From the NCBI GenBank assembly GCA_003134655.1, contig PLBY01000094.1, positions 43,514-89,843 of the forward strand: 46,330 nucleotides of DNA, in the 5' to 3' direction. Shown one piece after another: positions 1 through 7,712 of this stretch; positions within the stretch are counted from its first letter, which is position 1; each line of letters begins with the position of its first letter. The stretch is from Acidobacteriaceae bacterium. Its GTDB lineage: Bacteria > Acidobacteriota > Terriglobia > Terriglobales > Acidobacteriaceae. The translations under genes and the position numbers were made by a program. Under the pieces are notes generated by a model. It did no database searches. It saw only the letters and a program-made list of their open reading frames with translations, and was not told the origin of the DNA.

Positions 1-69
1 AACGTAAAAGCGGAGCGAGGCCTCAACGTCCGCCACGTGCAGGACGGGGCGCGCGAACCAGTCTGTCAT
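1..69 (-). CDS. VOC/glyoxalase-fold protein, N-terminal 23 codons only
   Basis: The minus strand starts with ATG at 69 and reads to the window edge as MTDWFARPVLHVADVEASLR and onward. The pattern of a beta strand (PVLHVADV) followed by E-x-S-L-x-F-Y is the classic first beta-alpha unit of the vicinal oxygen chelate (glyoxalase/bleomycin resistance/dioxygenase) superfamily. The His in the first strand is the usual first metal ligand. A GAGGA lies about 12 bases before the ATG, a rather long spacing. Only the N-terminus is visible, so substrate and exact subfamily cannot be told. Confidence 0.6.
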   Translation of the reverse strand, partial: MTDWFARPVLHVADVEASLRFYV

Positions 70-208
70 AGGCTATGTATCCTCGAATGAAGACAACTTC
101 TTCCCGCGTCGTGAATTCTACGCCCTACTTATGAATTCTTGGCGACGCGAACCCGGCTAGAAAACTCCTGGCGAGGAGGTTCCGAGTGTAATAGAGATTT
201 TGCAACAG

Positions 209-607
209 TCACCCGATCTTGGGTGGGGTCGAGCCGATGCCTCTAGCGTCAGTCTGGCCTTTTTCAGCGATTTGCTGAAGTTCGAGGTAACGACGCCAGC
301 TTCTGCGGGCGAGAAGAAGGATCAGCAACCACCCAGCAGGAATGAATGGCAGTCCTATCCACCAGTCCGATTCGTGCTGACGGCTCCGATCTAGCACCCA
401 GAAGATCCCAAATACAATCGTCAGCACGCCCGGAATGCAGTATTGAAGTGTTGATCGAAATTGGAGAATTGCGGCAAAACGGGCTTGGACCTGCGCCACA
501 GTCTTGCCGTGGGCTTTAGCAATTCTGTCTCGCAAATACAATAGGAGCACAGCTAGTCCCACAACTACCACCAAGCCCATCAGTCCTATGAGAAGTGACG
601 AAACCAT
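209..607 (-). CDS. small integral membrane protein, unknown function
   Basis: Predicted protein of 132 residues. It has an N-terminal hydrophobic helix (about residues 3-25), then a basic helical stretch, then two more hydrophobic segments (about 58-72 and 83-98), and a polar C-terminal tail. I do not recognise a family. The start ATG at 607 has no obvious ribosome binding site. It stands alone, followed on the same strand by the VOC gene after about 140 bases. No catalytic motif is visible; a hypothetical membrane protein is the safest call. Confidence 0.5.
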   Translation of the reverse strand: MVSSLLIGLMGLVVVVGLAVLLLYLRDRIAKAHGKTVAQVQARFAAILQFRSTLQYCIPGVLTIVFGIFWVLDRSRQHESDWWIGLPFIPAGWLLILLLARRSWRRYLELQQIAEKGQTDARGIGSTPPKIG

Positions 608-796
608 CGTGAGTGCCCAATTGCGAAACGATCAGTATAGTGCAGGCCTTGCGGAGATTGTTGCTATCAGCCGTTACACTAACCGACCCGGCTGTAGTCG
701 GGTGGTCGGCGGCGGCTCGAAGCTGATGAACAGGCGTCGAAGCGGGTAAACGACATTTCTCATCGGGTAAATCCCACACTGAGTGCACATGGTTGC

Positions 797-825
797 GCGG
801 CCCTGGGAAGGGCCGCTTCTTCCAC
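797..825. repeat. dispersed palindromic repeat, family I copy 1
   Basis: GCGGCCCTgggAAGGGCCGC hairpin followed by TTCTTCCAC. The same arrangement recurs at 8977-9005. Confidence 0.6.
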
Positions 826-873
826 GGTGGTGCAGGCATTTGTAGTTTTTTCCGCAACATAGGGGCATCCTTC

Positions 874-918
874 CGCGAGATCCTTCCTCCGCCTGAAGAA
901 CGGCTCCGTCAGGATGAC
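874..918. repeat. dispersed repeat, family B copy 1
   Basis: Core reads GCGAGATCC, then CCGCCTGAAGAACGGCTCC, then GTCAGGATGAC. Further copies occur at 2238-2283, 6650-6719 and 39621-39668, all in the same orientation and all between genes. Confidence 0.65.
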
Positions 919-1023
919 ACCTTCTAAAAACAAAGTCGTAAGACGGGTCCGTCAGGATGACAACCCCAATTTAGAACGATGACTTCGCTTACCTGACGGT
1001 GACTCCTCATAACAATCGGGAAG

Positions 1024-2145
1024 CTAATTGTTGGGGGCGGGTTGGGTTGAAGGGACTACGCGCATACCGGTGGAGTCGAAGATGAAGGTTTTGACTTCGG
1101 CTTCGGCACCGTCGGCGGGGATTTCCTGGCCGTTCCAGAGGAAGGTGACGCCGGCGGCGTTGCCGATGCGGGCGACGATTTCGTGGTTGGCGCGGATGGA
1201 AGCGTGGGCGGGGGCGATGAGGGTTTCCTGGCTGACGGTCTGGCCGTCGGCGAGGACGGAAATCCAGGAGGTTTCGGTGGCGCGGATCACCAGCGAGAAG
1301 GTGGGCGCGGATTTTTCTGGTGTTTTGGGCGTTGGCTTGGCGAAGGAGCGAACGGTTACATCGTTCTTGTCGTCTGGGTCAGAGGACGGGGAACTGGTTG
1401 GAGCCGCGTTGGGTGGATGAGTTGTTGCGGGTGGCATGGTTTGCGGCGGCTGCGAATTCGGATTGGGAGAGTGCGCCGGAGTCGCGGCGGTGGACAAAGT
1501 TTGCGGCGGCTGATTCGCGGGTGCTGGCGTGGACGCGGGCAGCGGCGTAGCCGATGGGTTGCTCGCCTGCACAGTTTTTGCAGGAGGCGCGCTGGCGGCA
1601 GCGGTGTTGGTGTTGTGGGAGCGGCGCGTCCAGAGAATGATTCCGAGAACGATGACGAGGGCGGCGACGGCGATGATTCTCCACGGAATTTCGGAGGAGC
1701 TGTCGCCGAAATCTTTGCGGCTCGGGCGAACGTCTTCGGCGCGGGGAAGTTGCAGTTCGGGGAGTTCTTCGACCTGTGCCGGGGTTTGTGCTTTCACGGC
1801 CGGAAGTTTGGGCTCGACGGGGCGTCGCCTTTCGGGCACCGCGGGGCGCGGTTGCGGCGCGGCAGCGCGAGGGCGTGCGGGTTCCCAGACTTCGTGGGCG
1901 TCGATCTGCGCCTGGCGGAGGCAGGCGAGGTAGTCGGTGACGGCTTCTTCGTCGTTGAGTCCGAGATGCTTGGCGTAGGCGCGGATGAATCCCTTGTTGA
2001 AGACGCCGCCCGGGAGCAGGTCGAAGTGCTCTTCTTCGATGGCCTGGAGCATGCGCGAGCCGATCTTGGTGACGTTGGAGACGTCATCGTACGAGAGCTC
2101 TTTCTTCTCGCGTGCCTTGCGGAATTTGTCGCCGAATTCGCCCAC
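1024..2145 (-). CDS. RodZ-like transmembrane HTH protein
   Basis: Predicted 373 residues. Residues 1-75 form a Cro/C1-type HTH of the kind found in RodZ (HTH_25), including the stretch LLPGGVFNKGFIRAYAKHLG, very close to the RodZ consensus. A proline-rich linker follows, then one transmembrane helix near 155-173 (IIAVAALVIVLGIILW), a Pro/Ser/Thr-rich periplasmic spacer (about 180-275), and a C-terminal beta domain (about 283-365, FSLVIRATETSWISVLADG) matching DUF4115 of RodZ. This is the standard RodZ order: cytoplasmic HTH, one helix, periplasmic beta domain. In other bacteria RodZ links MreB to the elongation machinery; no mre genes lie in this window. Product assignment is strong, the exact role is inferred. 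Confidence 0.85.
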   Translation of the reverse strand: MGEFGDKFRKAREKKELSYDDVSNVTKIGSRMLQAIEEEHFDLLPGGVFNKGFIRAYAKHLGLNDEEAVTDYLACLRQAQIDAHEVWEPARPRAAAPQPRPAVPERRRPVEPKLPAVKAQTPAQVEELPELQLPRAEDVRPSRKDFGDSSSEIPWRIIAVAALVIVLGIILWTRRSHNTNTAAASAPPAKTVQASNPSATPLPASTPAPANQPPQTLSTAATPAHSPNPNSQPPQTMPPATTHPPNAAPTSSPSSDPDDKNDVTVRSFAKPTPKTPEKSAPTFSLVIRATETSWISVLADGQTVSQETLIAPAHASIRANHEIVARIGNAAGVTFLWNGQEIPADGAEAEVKTFIFDSTGMRVVPSTQPAPNN

Positions 2146-2237
2146 GTTGGTTTACCGAGGATGACGGAAACATCATAGGATAAGCGACGCGGGGTTGCCA
2201 CTGCCAAGAGGTCTAGAGGTGGGTAACCGGAGTGGGC

Positions 2238-2283
2238 GCGAGATCCCTCCCTTCGCCTGAAGAACGGCTCCGGTCGGGATGAC
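2238..2283. repeat. dispersed repeat, family B copy 2
   Basis: GCGCGAGATCCCTCCC, then TTCGCCTGAAGAACGGCTCC, then GGTCGGGATGAC. It lies upstream of the RodZ-like gene and downstream of the next minus-strand gene, so it may separate the two transcripts. Confidence 0.6.
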
Positions 2284-2341
2284 GGAGGCACGTTTATGGG
2301 TAGGAGACTTTGTCAGTACGGATGATGCCTTCCCGGAGAAC

Positions 2342-2755
2342 TCAGGGCTTTTTCCTCAGGACGACGGTGAATTGGGATTTGCAGGTGGTGGCGGGATCGA
2401 CGAAGGCGGTGGCGGTGCGGTCGGCTTCCGAGGCTTCGAAGAAGAGTCCGCGCTTGGTGCGTTCGGGGAGTCCGGTGAAGCGGGCTTTGCCGTCGGAGTT
2501 GGTGCCGACTTCGAGGTCGAGCTTGCGAGCGTACATGAATCCGTAGGCGATGTGGACTTTGATTTTGGCGGCGTAGACGGGTTTGGCGCTGTCGGTGACG
2601 GTGAAGTCGTAGGAGCAGGTGCCGATGGCGCCGTCGACGACGGGGACGGATTTGGGGTCGGGAGGAGCGGGAGTTTGTGCGATGGACGGGAGCGACAGGG
2701 CGGCAGCAAACAGAATTGACGACAGGGCGCGAGTTGTTCGGTTGTTCATGTACAT
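2342..2755 (-). CDS. small secreted protein with carboxypeptidase-regulatory-like fold
   Basis: About 137 residues from ATG at 2755 (other possible starts: GTG 2761, ATG 2749). An N-terminal signal peptide (SSILFAAALSLPSIAQ, cut after SIAQ) precedes a roughly 115-residue mature domain of alternating beta strands (YDFTVTDSAKPVYAAKIKVH, ARFTGLP). The phrase K-A-R-F-T-G-L-P is typical of CarboxypepD_reg-like beta sandwiches seen in many exported Acidobacteriota proteins. Two Cys residues (in GTCSYDF and TTCKSQF) could form a disulfide. No catalytic residues are evident. It is a single gene with repeats on both sides. Confidence 0.6.
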   Translation of the reverse strand: MYMNNRTTRALSSILFAAALSLPSIAQTPAPPDPKSVPVVDGAIGTCSYDFTVTDSAKPVYAAKIKVHIAYGFMYARKLDLEVGTNSDGKARFTGLPERTKRGLFFEASEADRTATAFVDPATTCKSQFTVVLRKKP

Positions 2756-2831
2756 GCTCACAGTTAAGATTACGCCTCTCAGGGAGAGATGTCGTGCTTT
2801 TCAGATGGCATCGGGCGTGGATGGTCGCGAA

Positions 2832-2925
2832 TTTGTGTCGTCCCTCTCCGGGACTTGTTTCCATTTTTCTGCAAGCCACCCCAGCGCTGAGGCGCTGGGC
2901 TAAATTGTTTCGCCGCGCTGCGGCT
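2832..2925. repeat. composite palindromic repeat, family A copy 1
   Basis: Three hairpin-forming blocks in fixed order: CCGGGA-type, CAGCGCTGAGGCGCTGGG, then TAAATTGTTTCGCCGCGCTG and CGGCT. The same order recurs at 5278-5362 and 28758-28846 with about 75-90% identity by eye. Confidence 0.75.
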
Positions 2926-2983
2926 AAGCCTGTTCGCCCGGGGGAAACCACGGCGAAGGAAACCAACAGCAAGGGCAAAAGCC

Positions 2984-3009
2984 GCGGGCGGGGGCGCCCG
3001 CGCCACATG
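2984..3009. repeat. dispersed palindrome, family D copy 1
   Basis: GCGGGCGGGGGCGCCCGC followed by GCCACATG. The same element occurs in frame inside two genes at 9620-9645 and 27480-27505. Confidence 0.65.
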
Positions 3010-3067
3010 GAACAAAGAAGTTGAAGGCCGCGGAGTGACGCTACATTCAATAGCAAAGTCAAAGGCA

Positions 3068-3093
3068 GCGGACAGGAGTGTCCGCTCCACACG
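3068..3093. repeat. palindrome related to family D
   Basis: GCGGACAggaGTGTCCGC followed by TCCACACG: a hairpin with the same trailing CCACA tail as family D. Confidence 0.5.
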
Positions 3094-3234
3094 AGTTGTG
3101 CTCCACGCGACCATAAGATCCACCCGAAGTATAAGATCCATACGAGGGTCGCATCTATGCGGTGCCGCCACTGCGTTATTTGGGCTGGAAACGATTCATC
3201 CCGTTGGCTTTAGGGTTCCTGTTACCAACGTTCA

Positions 3235-3264
3235 TTGCCCGTGTACGAAAGTGACGCTTATAAT
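3235..3264 (+). promoter_or_regulatory. candidate sigma70-type promoter of the diguanylate cyclase gene
   Basis: TTGCCC at 3235-3240 and a perfect TATAAT at 3259-3264, 18 bases apart. Transcription would start near 3271, which rules out the in-frame start at 3267 and supports ATG 3309. Confidence 0.55.
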
Positions 3265-3308
3265 TTTTGGAACGCCACCCTTCTAGTGAGGACAACGGTA
3301 TTCTCTGC

Positions 3309-4361
3309 ATGCCTGAGGCCGGCACTCAATTGACGCGCCAGAACCAGGAACTGACGATCTTTCACGATGTGGCGAAGGCGCTGACGTCGTCGCTGGATCT
3401 CGATTCCATTCTGCAGACCATCATGGAAAAGATGGCGGAATATTTCCGCCCGGATACGTGGTCGCTGCTGATGGTGGACGAGGCGCGCGAGGAACTTTAT
3501 TTTGCGATCGCGGTGGGCGATAAGGCCGAGGCGCTGAAGAATGTCCGGCTGAAAGTGGGCGAGGGGATCGCGGGCTGGGTCGCGAAACACGGCGAGGCGC
3601 GCGTGGTGCCGGATGTGGGGTCGGATCCGTTTTTTGCGAGCCGGGTGGACGATGCCACGAAGTGGGAGACGCGGTCGGTGATCTGCGTGCCACTGCGGTC
3701 GAAGCTGCGCGTGTTGGGCGTGATCCAGTTGGTGAACGTCGACATGGAGCGGTTCAAGGAGCCGGAGCTGTTCTTTCTGCAATCACTGTGCGACTACGCA
3801 GCGATTGCGATTGAGAACGCGCGGTGGGTGGAGAAGATTCAGGAACTGACGATCACCGATGACTGCACGGGGCTGTATAACGCGCGGCATCTGTATAAGA
3901 CGCTGGAGACCGAGGTCTACCGGTCGTCGCGATTTGGATACGAATTCAGCGTGCTGTTTATCGATCTCGATCACTTCAAGTCGGTCAATGACACGCATGG
4001 ACATTTGATTGGGAGCAAGTTGCTGGCCGAGATTGGGTATCTGGTGAAGGCGCAGTTGCGGTTGATTGATTTCGCGTTTCGCTATGGCGGAGATGAATTT
4101 GTGGTGCTGTTGCCGCAGACCAGCAAAGATCAGGCGCTGGTGGTGGCGAGGCGGTTGCGCGATGCGCTGCGGGCCAGTTGTTTCTGCCGCGATGAGGGAT
4201 TGAATCTGAATGTGCGGGCGTCGATTGGGCTGGCGACGTATCCACATGACGCGCGCACGGCGCATGATGTGATCCGGCAGGCGGATGGGATGATGTACGT
4301 GGTGAAGAATTCGTCGCGGGACAATATTGGGATCGCGCAGAGAGGGATGTTGAAGGAATAG
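3309..4361 (+). CDS. diguanylate cyclase with N-terminal GAF domain
   Basis: 350 residues from ATG 3309. A GAF domain (about residues 15-175) starts LTIFHDVAKALTSSLDLDSI and ends with the helix FLQSLCDYAAIAIENARW. A GGDEF domain follows (about 185-345). The active-site loop is intact (RYGGDEFVVL, GG at 260-261). The inhibitory I-site RLID lies exactly five residues before GGDEF, so product feedback by c-di-GMP is expected. It should make c-di-GMP from two GTP in the cytoplasm, controlled by an unknown GAF ligand. It is a single gene with its own promoter. No Shine-Dalgarno sequence sits at ideal distance (GAGG is 17 bases away). Function is strong, ligand unknown. Confidence 0.92.
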   Translation: MPEAGTQLTRQNQELTIFHDVAKALTSSLDLDSILQTIMEKMAEYFRPDTWSLLMVDEAREELYFAIAVGDKAEALKNVRLKVGEGIAGWVAKHGEARVVPDVGSDPFFASRVDDATKWETRSVICVPLRSKLRVLGVIQLVNVDMERFKEPELFFLQSLCDYAAIAIENARWVEKIQELTITDDCTGLYNARHLYKTLETEVYRSSRFGYEFSVLFIDLDHFKSVNDTHGHLIGSKLLAEIGYLVKAQLRLIDFAFRYGGDEFVVLLPQTSKDQALVVARRLRDALRASCFCRDEGLNLNVRASIGLATYPHDARTAHDVIRQADGMMYVVKNSSRDNIGIAQRGMLKE

Positions 4362-4437
4362 TACTCAGTACTCAGTACTCAGCTCTTAGTTAGCCCTATA
4401 AAGCCCTCTCACCTCTCACCTCTCACCTCTCATTTCA
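4358..4437. repeat. two short tandem-repeat tracts
   Basis: AGTACTC repeated three times (about 4362-4382) and ACCTCTC repeated three to four times (about 4409-4432), directly downstream of the diguanylate cyclase stop. Similar low-complexity tracts occur at 13684-13743 and 20746-20785. Confidence 0.7.
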
Positions 4438-4556
4438 GCTTTCAAGCTTCGAACCCTTTCGGGGTTGAAAGTTGCGGTTGTGCCTCCGCGAGTTTGTGGC
4501 GATGTCCATTAACCTTCTATTTCCCATCATAACTTCGAGAAGACTCCAGACTCTGA

Positions 4557-5180
4557 TTGCGCGCTCTGGCATTGTGGGATAGGCTGTTTCCGGGCTTGGC
4601 TGGAGAGCGATCTCAGATGGAGCGGATTCTCGATCTTGGATGTGGTACCGGGGATTCGTGGCGGAGTCTCGGATTGCAGGTGGAGAACTTCCGGATCATC
4701 GGGATTGACCTGCAGAGAGATCGAGTACAAGCAGCCAATCTGAAGTACAGCACCCGCGGATGGCATTACCTTTGCGCACGAGGCGAGGATATGCCGCTGC
4801 CTGACGGCAGTGTTGACGGCGTGTTCTGCAATGGCGCCTTGCCGTACATGCACATCCCGCGCACTCTGGCGGAACTGCACCGGGTGCTGGTTCCGGGCGG
4901 GTGGTTGAAGGTGAGCCTGCATGCTCCCAGTTTCACCTGGAGCGAATTCAGAACGGCCTTTCCCAAACCCAAGCCGAGCCTCTACCGCGCCTTCGTATTT
5001 TTCAACGGGCTGATTCTTCATTTTTCCGGCGGAGTGATTTCTCTTGGCAAAGCGGTCGAGAGTTGTCAGACCGAAGCCGGAATGCGGATTGTCTTGCGAC
5101 GCGCCAGGCTTTACGGCGGAGAGTTTTCGCCGCGCAGAGGGCCGATTTTTTATGGAGGCGCGGCGGGAAGGTGCGGCTGA
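4557..5180 (+). CDS. class I SAM-dependent methyltransferase
   Basis: 207 residues if TTG at 4557 is used, 187 from ATG 4617. Motif I of class I methyltransferases is clear (RILDLGCGTGDSW), followed by the acidic end of strand 2 (IIGIDLQ), a motif II region (GEDMPLPDGSVDGVFCNGAL) and the post-motif helix LAELHRVLVPGGWLKV, as in Methyltransf_11 proteins. The acceptor is unknown. The ATG at 4617 lies only about three residues before motif I, so an N-terminal helix would be missing; the frame is closed by TGA just before 4557. A different frame from ATG 4502 reads a plausible helix and stops at 4582, so a frameshift in the 5' end is possible. The C-terminal part is short and unusual. Confidence 0.75.
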   Translation: MRALALWDRLFPGLAGERSQMERILDLGCGTGDSWRSLGLQVENFRIIGIDLQRDRVQAANLKYSTRGWHYLCARGEDMPLPDGSVDGVFCNGALPYMHIPRTLAELHRVLVPGGWLKVSLHAPSFTWSEFRTAFPKPKPSLYRAFVFFNGLILHFSGGVISLGKAVESCQTEAGMRIVLRRARLYGGEFSPRRGPIFYGGAAGRCG

Positions 5181-5480
5181 GCCTATGAGGCTGGCACCGG
5201 TAGCCTAGAGGCGGCATCTTGATAGAGCGCGCGGCTAATTTTCCTCGGGTTCAGGATTTTCCGTACGGAGCGTCATTTTGTTTCGTCCCTCCGGGACTCG
5301 TTCTTGCAAGAGTCTACCCAGCGCTGAAGCGCTGGGCTAAATTGTTTCGCCGCTCCGCGGCTTGCGCACTTTCTGGCCCTCGGCTTGCGTGCTCCGAGCC
5401 TTTGTAAGGTCGTGCTCCGAGGCTTCGTAGGTTCGAGCGCCGAGAGTTCTTTCGTCGCGGTCGTATTGCTGTCTTCCGAT
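5181..5480. other. intergenic region with family A repeat
   Basis: 300 bases without a credible gene between convergent genes. The family A composite at 5278-5362 fills the middle, followed by GCTTGCGTGCTCCGAG-like short repeats to about 5435. No clear terminator with a T-tract is seen. Confidence 0.5.
5278..5362. repeat. composite palindromic repeat, family A copy 2
   Basis: CCCTCCGGGA, CCCAGCGCTGAAGCGCTGGG, TAAATTGTTTCGCCGCTCCG and CGGCT: same three-block order as copies 1 and 3. Confidence 0.75.
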
Positions 5481-6533
5481 TTAATTTGGACTTGCGTCTG
5501 AGTCTGGTTTCGGGGCTGGTTTCGGCTCTGGGGCGATGGGCTTCCAGGGGTTGTGGTTGGCGGGGGCTTTGGGGTTGACGCCGAAATCCCAGACGTAGAG
5601 GTTCATGCTCTCGCTGCCTGTCGTACCATCCTTTCCCATCATTTCAACCAGCGCATATTCTCCAGGGGTGAGACCTTCGGTGGGGGTAAGTTTTAGCCAG
5701 CCGCCGCTGACGCGGGTGATCGTGGTCTTGGCGACGTGCTGCTCCTGGCTGATTTTGCCGGTGACCTGGCGCTTGACATCGCCAACGATTCGCTTGCCGC
5801 CTTTAACCTCCATGCGGACGATGCGGAAGCGGTCGAAGGGGACGACCGGTCCCTCGGGTTGTTGCGGCTGCTGGGGAGCTTGTGCCGAGCGGGTGGAATC
5901 TTTGGGTGCGGGTTGGTCGGGGTGGGCGGGGTCGTCGTCGATCTTGATATAGAGCGCGGGGAAGTCGACGTGAGCCTGGATGGGAGAATGGGCGCCATCG
6001 AGTTCGATGGATTGTTTCATGCCGGCGATGGGATTGATGGCGCCGCGCAGGATGTTGGCTTTGGTGTTGCGTACGACGTCGCCGACGGTCTGCTGGACTT
6101 CGACGATTTGGGATTCGCCTTGAAAACTGTCGAGGAGAAACACGCCTGAATCTTCGGGTAAGCGGAGGCCGGGGGCGACTTGCGGGAGCTGGGCTTCCTC
6201 GCGTTCGCTCTGCTGCTCGATTTCCTTGTCGAGCTGGGCGGCTTCGGGGACAGATGATCCGGCGGCGCGTTCCTTCTCGTATTTCTCGGTGGCGGGCCAG
6301 TCGACGAGCGAGGTGGGGAGTTCCTCCCAGTCATCACGCTCGGCGCTGAAGTAGCGGACGCGATCGCCTTTAACATCATATTTGGTGATGGATTGGTAGG
6401 AGCCGTCTTTGAGGATAAGGCGGCGGGCGAGATCCTGGGCTGGAGAGGGGCGAGGGAAGAATAGGAATGCGGTCAGAATAAGGATCACAGCGCGGAATTG
6501 ATGGCGGGAACGCGGGTGCGGGCGGCGGGACAT
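5481..6533 (-). CDS. exported protein of unknown function
   Basis: 350 residues. A basic N-terminus and hydrophobic stretch (AVILILTAFLFFPRPSPAQ) form a signal peptide. The start of the mature part, RLILKDGSYQSITKYDVKGD followed by RVRYFSAERDDWEELPTSLVDW, is a beta-rich module seen in other Acidobacteriota exported proteins. A charged coiled stretch (about 85-120) follows, then a beta domain with K-G-G-K-R-I-V-G-D-V-K-R near 245, and a proline-rich tail (PEPKPAPKPD). No enzyme motif is seen. It probably acts in the periplasm or at the outer membrane. Its upstream region is the repeat cluster at 6624-6719. Confidence 0.55.
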   Translation of the reverse strand: MSRRPHPRSRHQFRAVILILTAFLFFPRPSPAQDLARRLILKDGSYQSITKYDVKGDRVRYFSAERDDWEELPTSLVDWPATEKYEKERAAGSSVPEAAQLDKEIEQQSEREEAQLPQVAPGLRLPEDSGVFLLDSFQGESQIVEVQQTVGDVVRNTKANILRGAINPIAGMKQSIELDGAHSPIQAHVDFPALYIKIDDDPAHPDQPAPKDSTRSAQAPQQPQQPEGPVVPFDRFRIVRMEVKGGKRIVGDVKRQVTGKISQEQHVAKTTITRVSGGWLKLTPTEGLTPGEYALVEMMGKDGTTGSESMNLYVWDFGVNPKAPANHNPWKPIAPEPKPAPKPDSDASPN

Positions 6534-6623
6534 GAGATTACCTCATTATCATCTGTTGGAGTTGCCTTCGCCAATGGTGGTTGTACGGACCCAACCACAG
6601 GCTTTGGGTGCGCTCGGGCCGTG

Positions 6624-6719
6624 AAATCCCCACCTGTCGCGCAAAGGACGCGCGAGATCCCTTCGACTTCGCTCAGGGCAGGCTCTTCCTCCGCCTGAAA
6701 ACGGCTCCGTCAGGATGAC
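6624..6719. repeat. cluster of three repeat families (C part, F, B copy 3)
   Basis: A truncated family C unit (ATCCCCACC then CGCGCAAAGGACGCGCGAG), a family F hairpin (6659-6682, CCCTTCGACTTCGCTCAGGG) and a family B unit (CCGCCTGAAAACGGCTCC, GTCAGGATGAC) sit end to end between two divergent genes. Confidence 0.65.
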
Positions 6720-6829
6720 GCCCCATAGTGGGTGAAATGCGACCCGCAGGGTTGTCGAGGATTCACCCGATGAACGGGGGGATGGCTGATATAGTATGCT
6801 GTTGCTCGCGAGCGCCAACGCCCCAAACA

Positions 6830-7582
6830 ATGAAACGAACTTCTCTTCTGTCGGTTTTCCTATCTTCTTTATTGTGCCTGACTGCTGCCGTGGGCCAGTC
6901 CGGGCCGGCGCCGACTGCGGCTGCGGCGAACACGCAGAGTGGCCAGCCGGTTTCGTACGCTTCGGTGACACAGTTGAACGGGCTGCTGGCGCAACTGGAA
7001 GCGACTGCCAAGAACACGCAGGCCGACCTGGTGAAGCTGCGGATTGAGCACTGGAAGACCAGCAACGCAGGGAAGAAGGACGCACTGGCCGCGGTGGATT
7101 CGATTCAGCGCAATCTGCAAGGCACTCTGCCAGATATCATTTCACAATTGCGGACGGCCCCCGAGGATCTCCCGGGGACTTTCAAGCTCTACCGCAATCT
7201 GGATGCCCTGTGTGACGTAGTCGGGTCAGTGGCGGAAGGCACACAGCAACTGGGATCGAAGGACGAGCAGCAGGCGCTAGCCAACGATTTGAGCGGCTTT
7301 GAAAGCGCGCGCAAACAACTGGCGCAGCGGATGGAAACGATATCGGCTGCCAAGGAAGCCGAGATTGTGCGGCTGCGCGAGGAGTTGAAGACGGCGCAGG
7401 CGGCAGTTCCGGTGGCTCCGGCGAAGAAGATTGTGGTGGACGATAACGAGCCGCCGAAGAAGCCGGCCGTGAAGAAGAAGCCGGCGGCGAAGCCGACTAC
7501 GACGACGCCGACAACGGCCAAGCCTGCTGCGGGGCAGACGCAGGCTCCGGCGCCGCAGCCGCCAGCGACCAAGCCACAGTAG
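6830..7582 (+). CDS. exported coiled-coil protein with Lys/Pro-rich tail
   Basis: 250 residues from ATG 6830; upstream in-frame ATGs (6728, 6737, 6770, 6782) lie within or before a candidate -10 (TATAGT at 6790-6795) and are unlikely. Signal peptide MKRTSLLSVFLSSLLCLTAA precedes helical segments with heptad-like spacing (LNGLLAQLEATAKNTQADLV; and about 165-205, ending EIVRLREELKTAQ). The last 60 residues are KKPAVKKKPAAKP followed by TTTTPTTAKPAAGQTQ, a disordered basic tail. I do not recognise a family. It may bind the cell envelope through its basic tail; that is an inference only. Confidence 0.6.
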   Translation: MKRTSLLSVFLSSLLCLTAAVGQSGPAPTAAAANTQSGQPVSYASVTQLNGLLAQLEATAKNTQADLVKLRIEHWKTSNAGKKDALAAVDSIQRNLQGTLPDIISQLRTAPEDLPGTFKLYRNLDALCDVVGSVAEGTQQLGSKDEQQALANDLSGFESARKQLAQRMETISAAKEAEIVRLREELKTAQAAVPVAPAKKIVVDDNEPPKKPAVKKKPAAKPTTTTPTTAKPAAGQTQAPAPQPPATKPQ

Positions 7583-7590
7583 GCGAAGTC

Positions 7591-7640
7591 AAAATCCCCA
7601 CCCTAAGCCACAAAGAACGCGGCTTAGGATGGGGCACCCG
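7591..7640. repeat. family C hairpin repeat (copy 2)
   Basis: CCCCACCCTAAGCC and GGCTTAGGATGGGG form a 14-bp stem with one mismatch around the loop ACAAAGAACGC, followed by CACCCG. It sits 8 bases after the stop of the preceding gene. The missing T-tract argues against a classic terminator. Confidence 0.7.
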
Positions 7641-7712
7641 CATCGTCTCGACTTCAACAGGTGTCTGGGCGAGCGCCGAATCTGATACTCTTCCCACCGC
7701 ATCTACATCCCA

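Larger units (their letters stand above)
608..1023. other. intergenic region with two dispersed palindromic repeats
   Basis: No supportable gene. It contains a family I repeat (797-825) and a family B repeat (874-918), and a second half-copy of the family B core (TCCGTCAGGATGAC) at about 948-961. Short ORFs here are made of repeat sequence and are not credible. Confidence 0.6.
2756..3234. other. repeat-filled intergenic region
   Basis: About 480 bases with no credible gene. It carries a family A composite (2832-2925), a family D hairpin (2984-3009) and a related hairpin (3068-3093), followed by short direct repeats of ATAAGATCCA near 3113-3141. The promoter of the diguanylate cyclase begins at its right end. 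Confidence 0.6.

Noticed and set aside
1183..2178. 331-codon plus-strand ORF
   Set aside because: Antisense to the RodZ-like gene, with Gly/Arg-rich low-complexity translation.
2313..3092. 259-codon minus-strand ORF
   Set aside because: Its N-terminal part is translated repeat sequence and the rest is out of frame with the real small secreted gene.
3267..3308. Upstream start for the diguanylate cyclase
   Set aside because: It lies at the TATAAT box (3259-3264), before the expected transcript start, so ATG 3309 is preferred.
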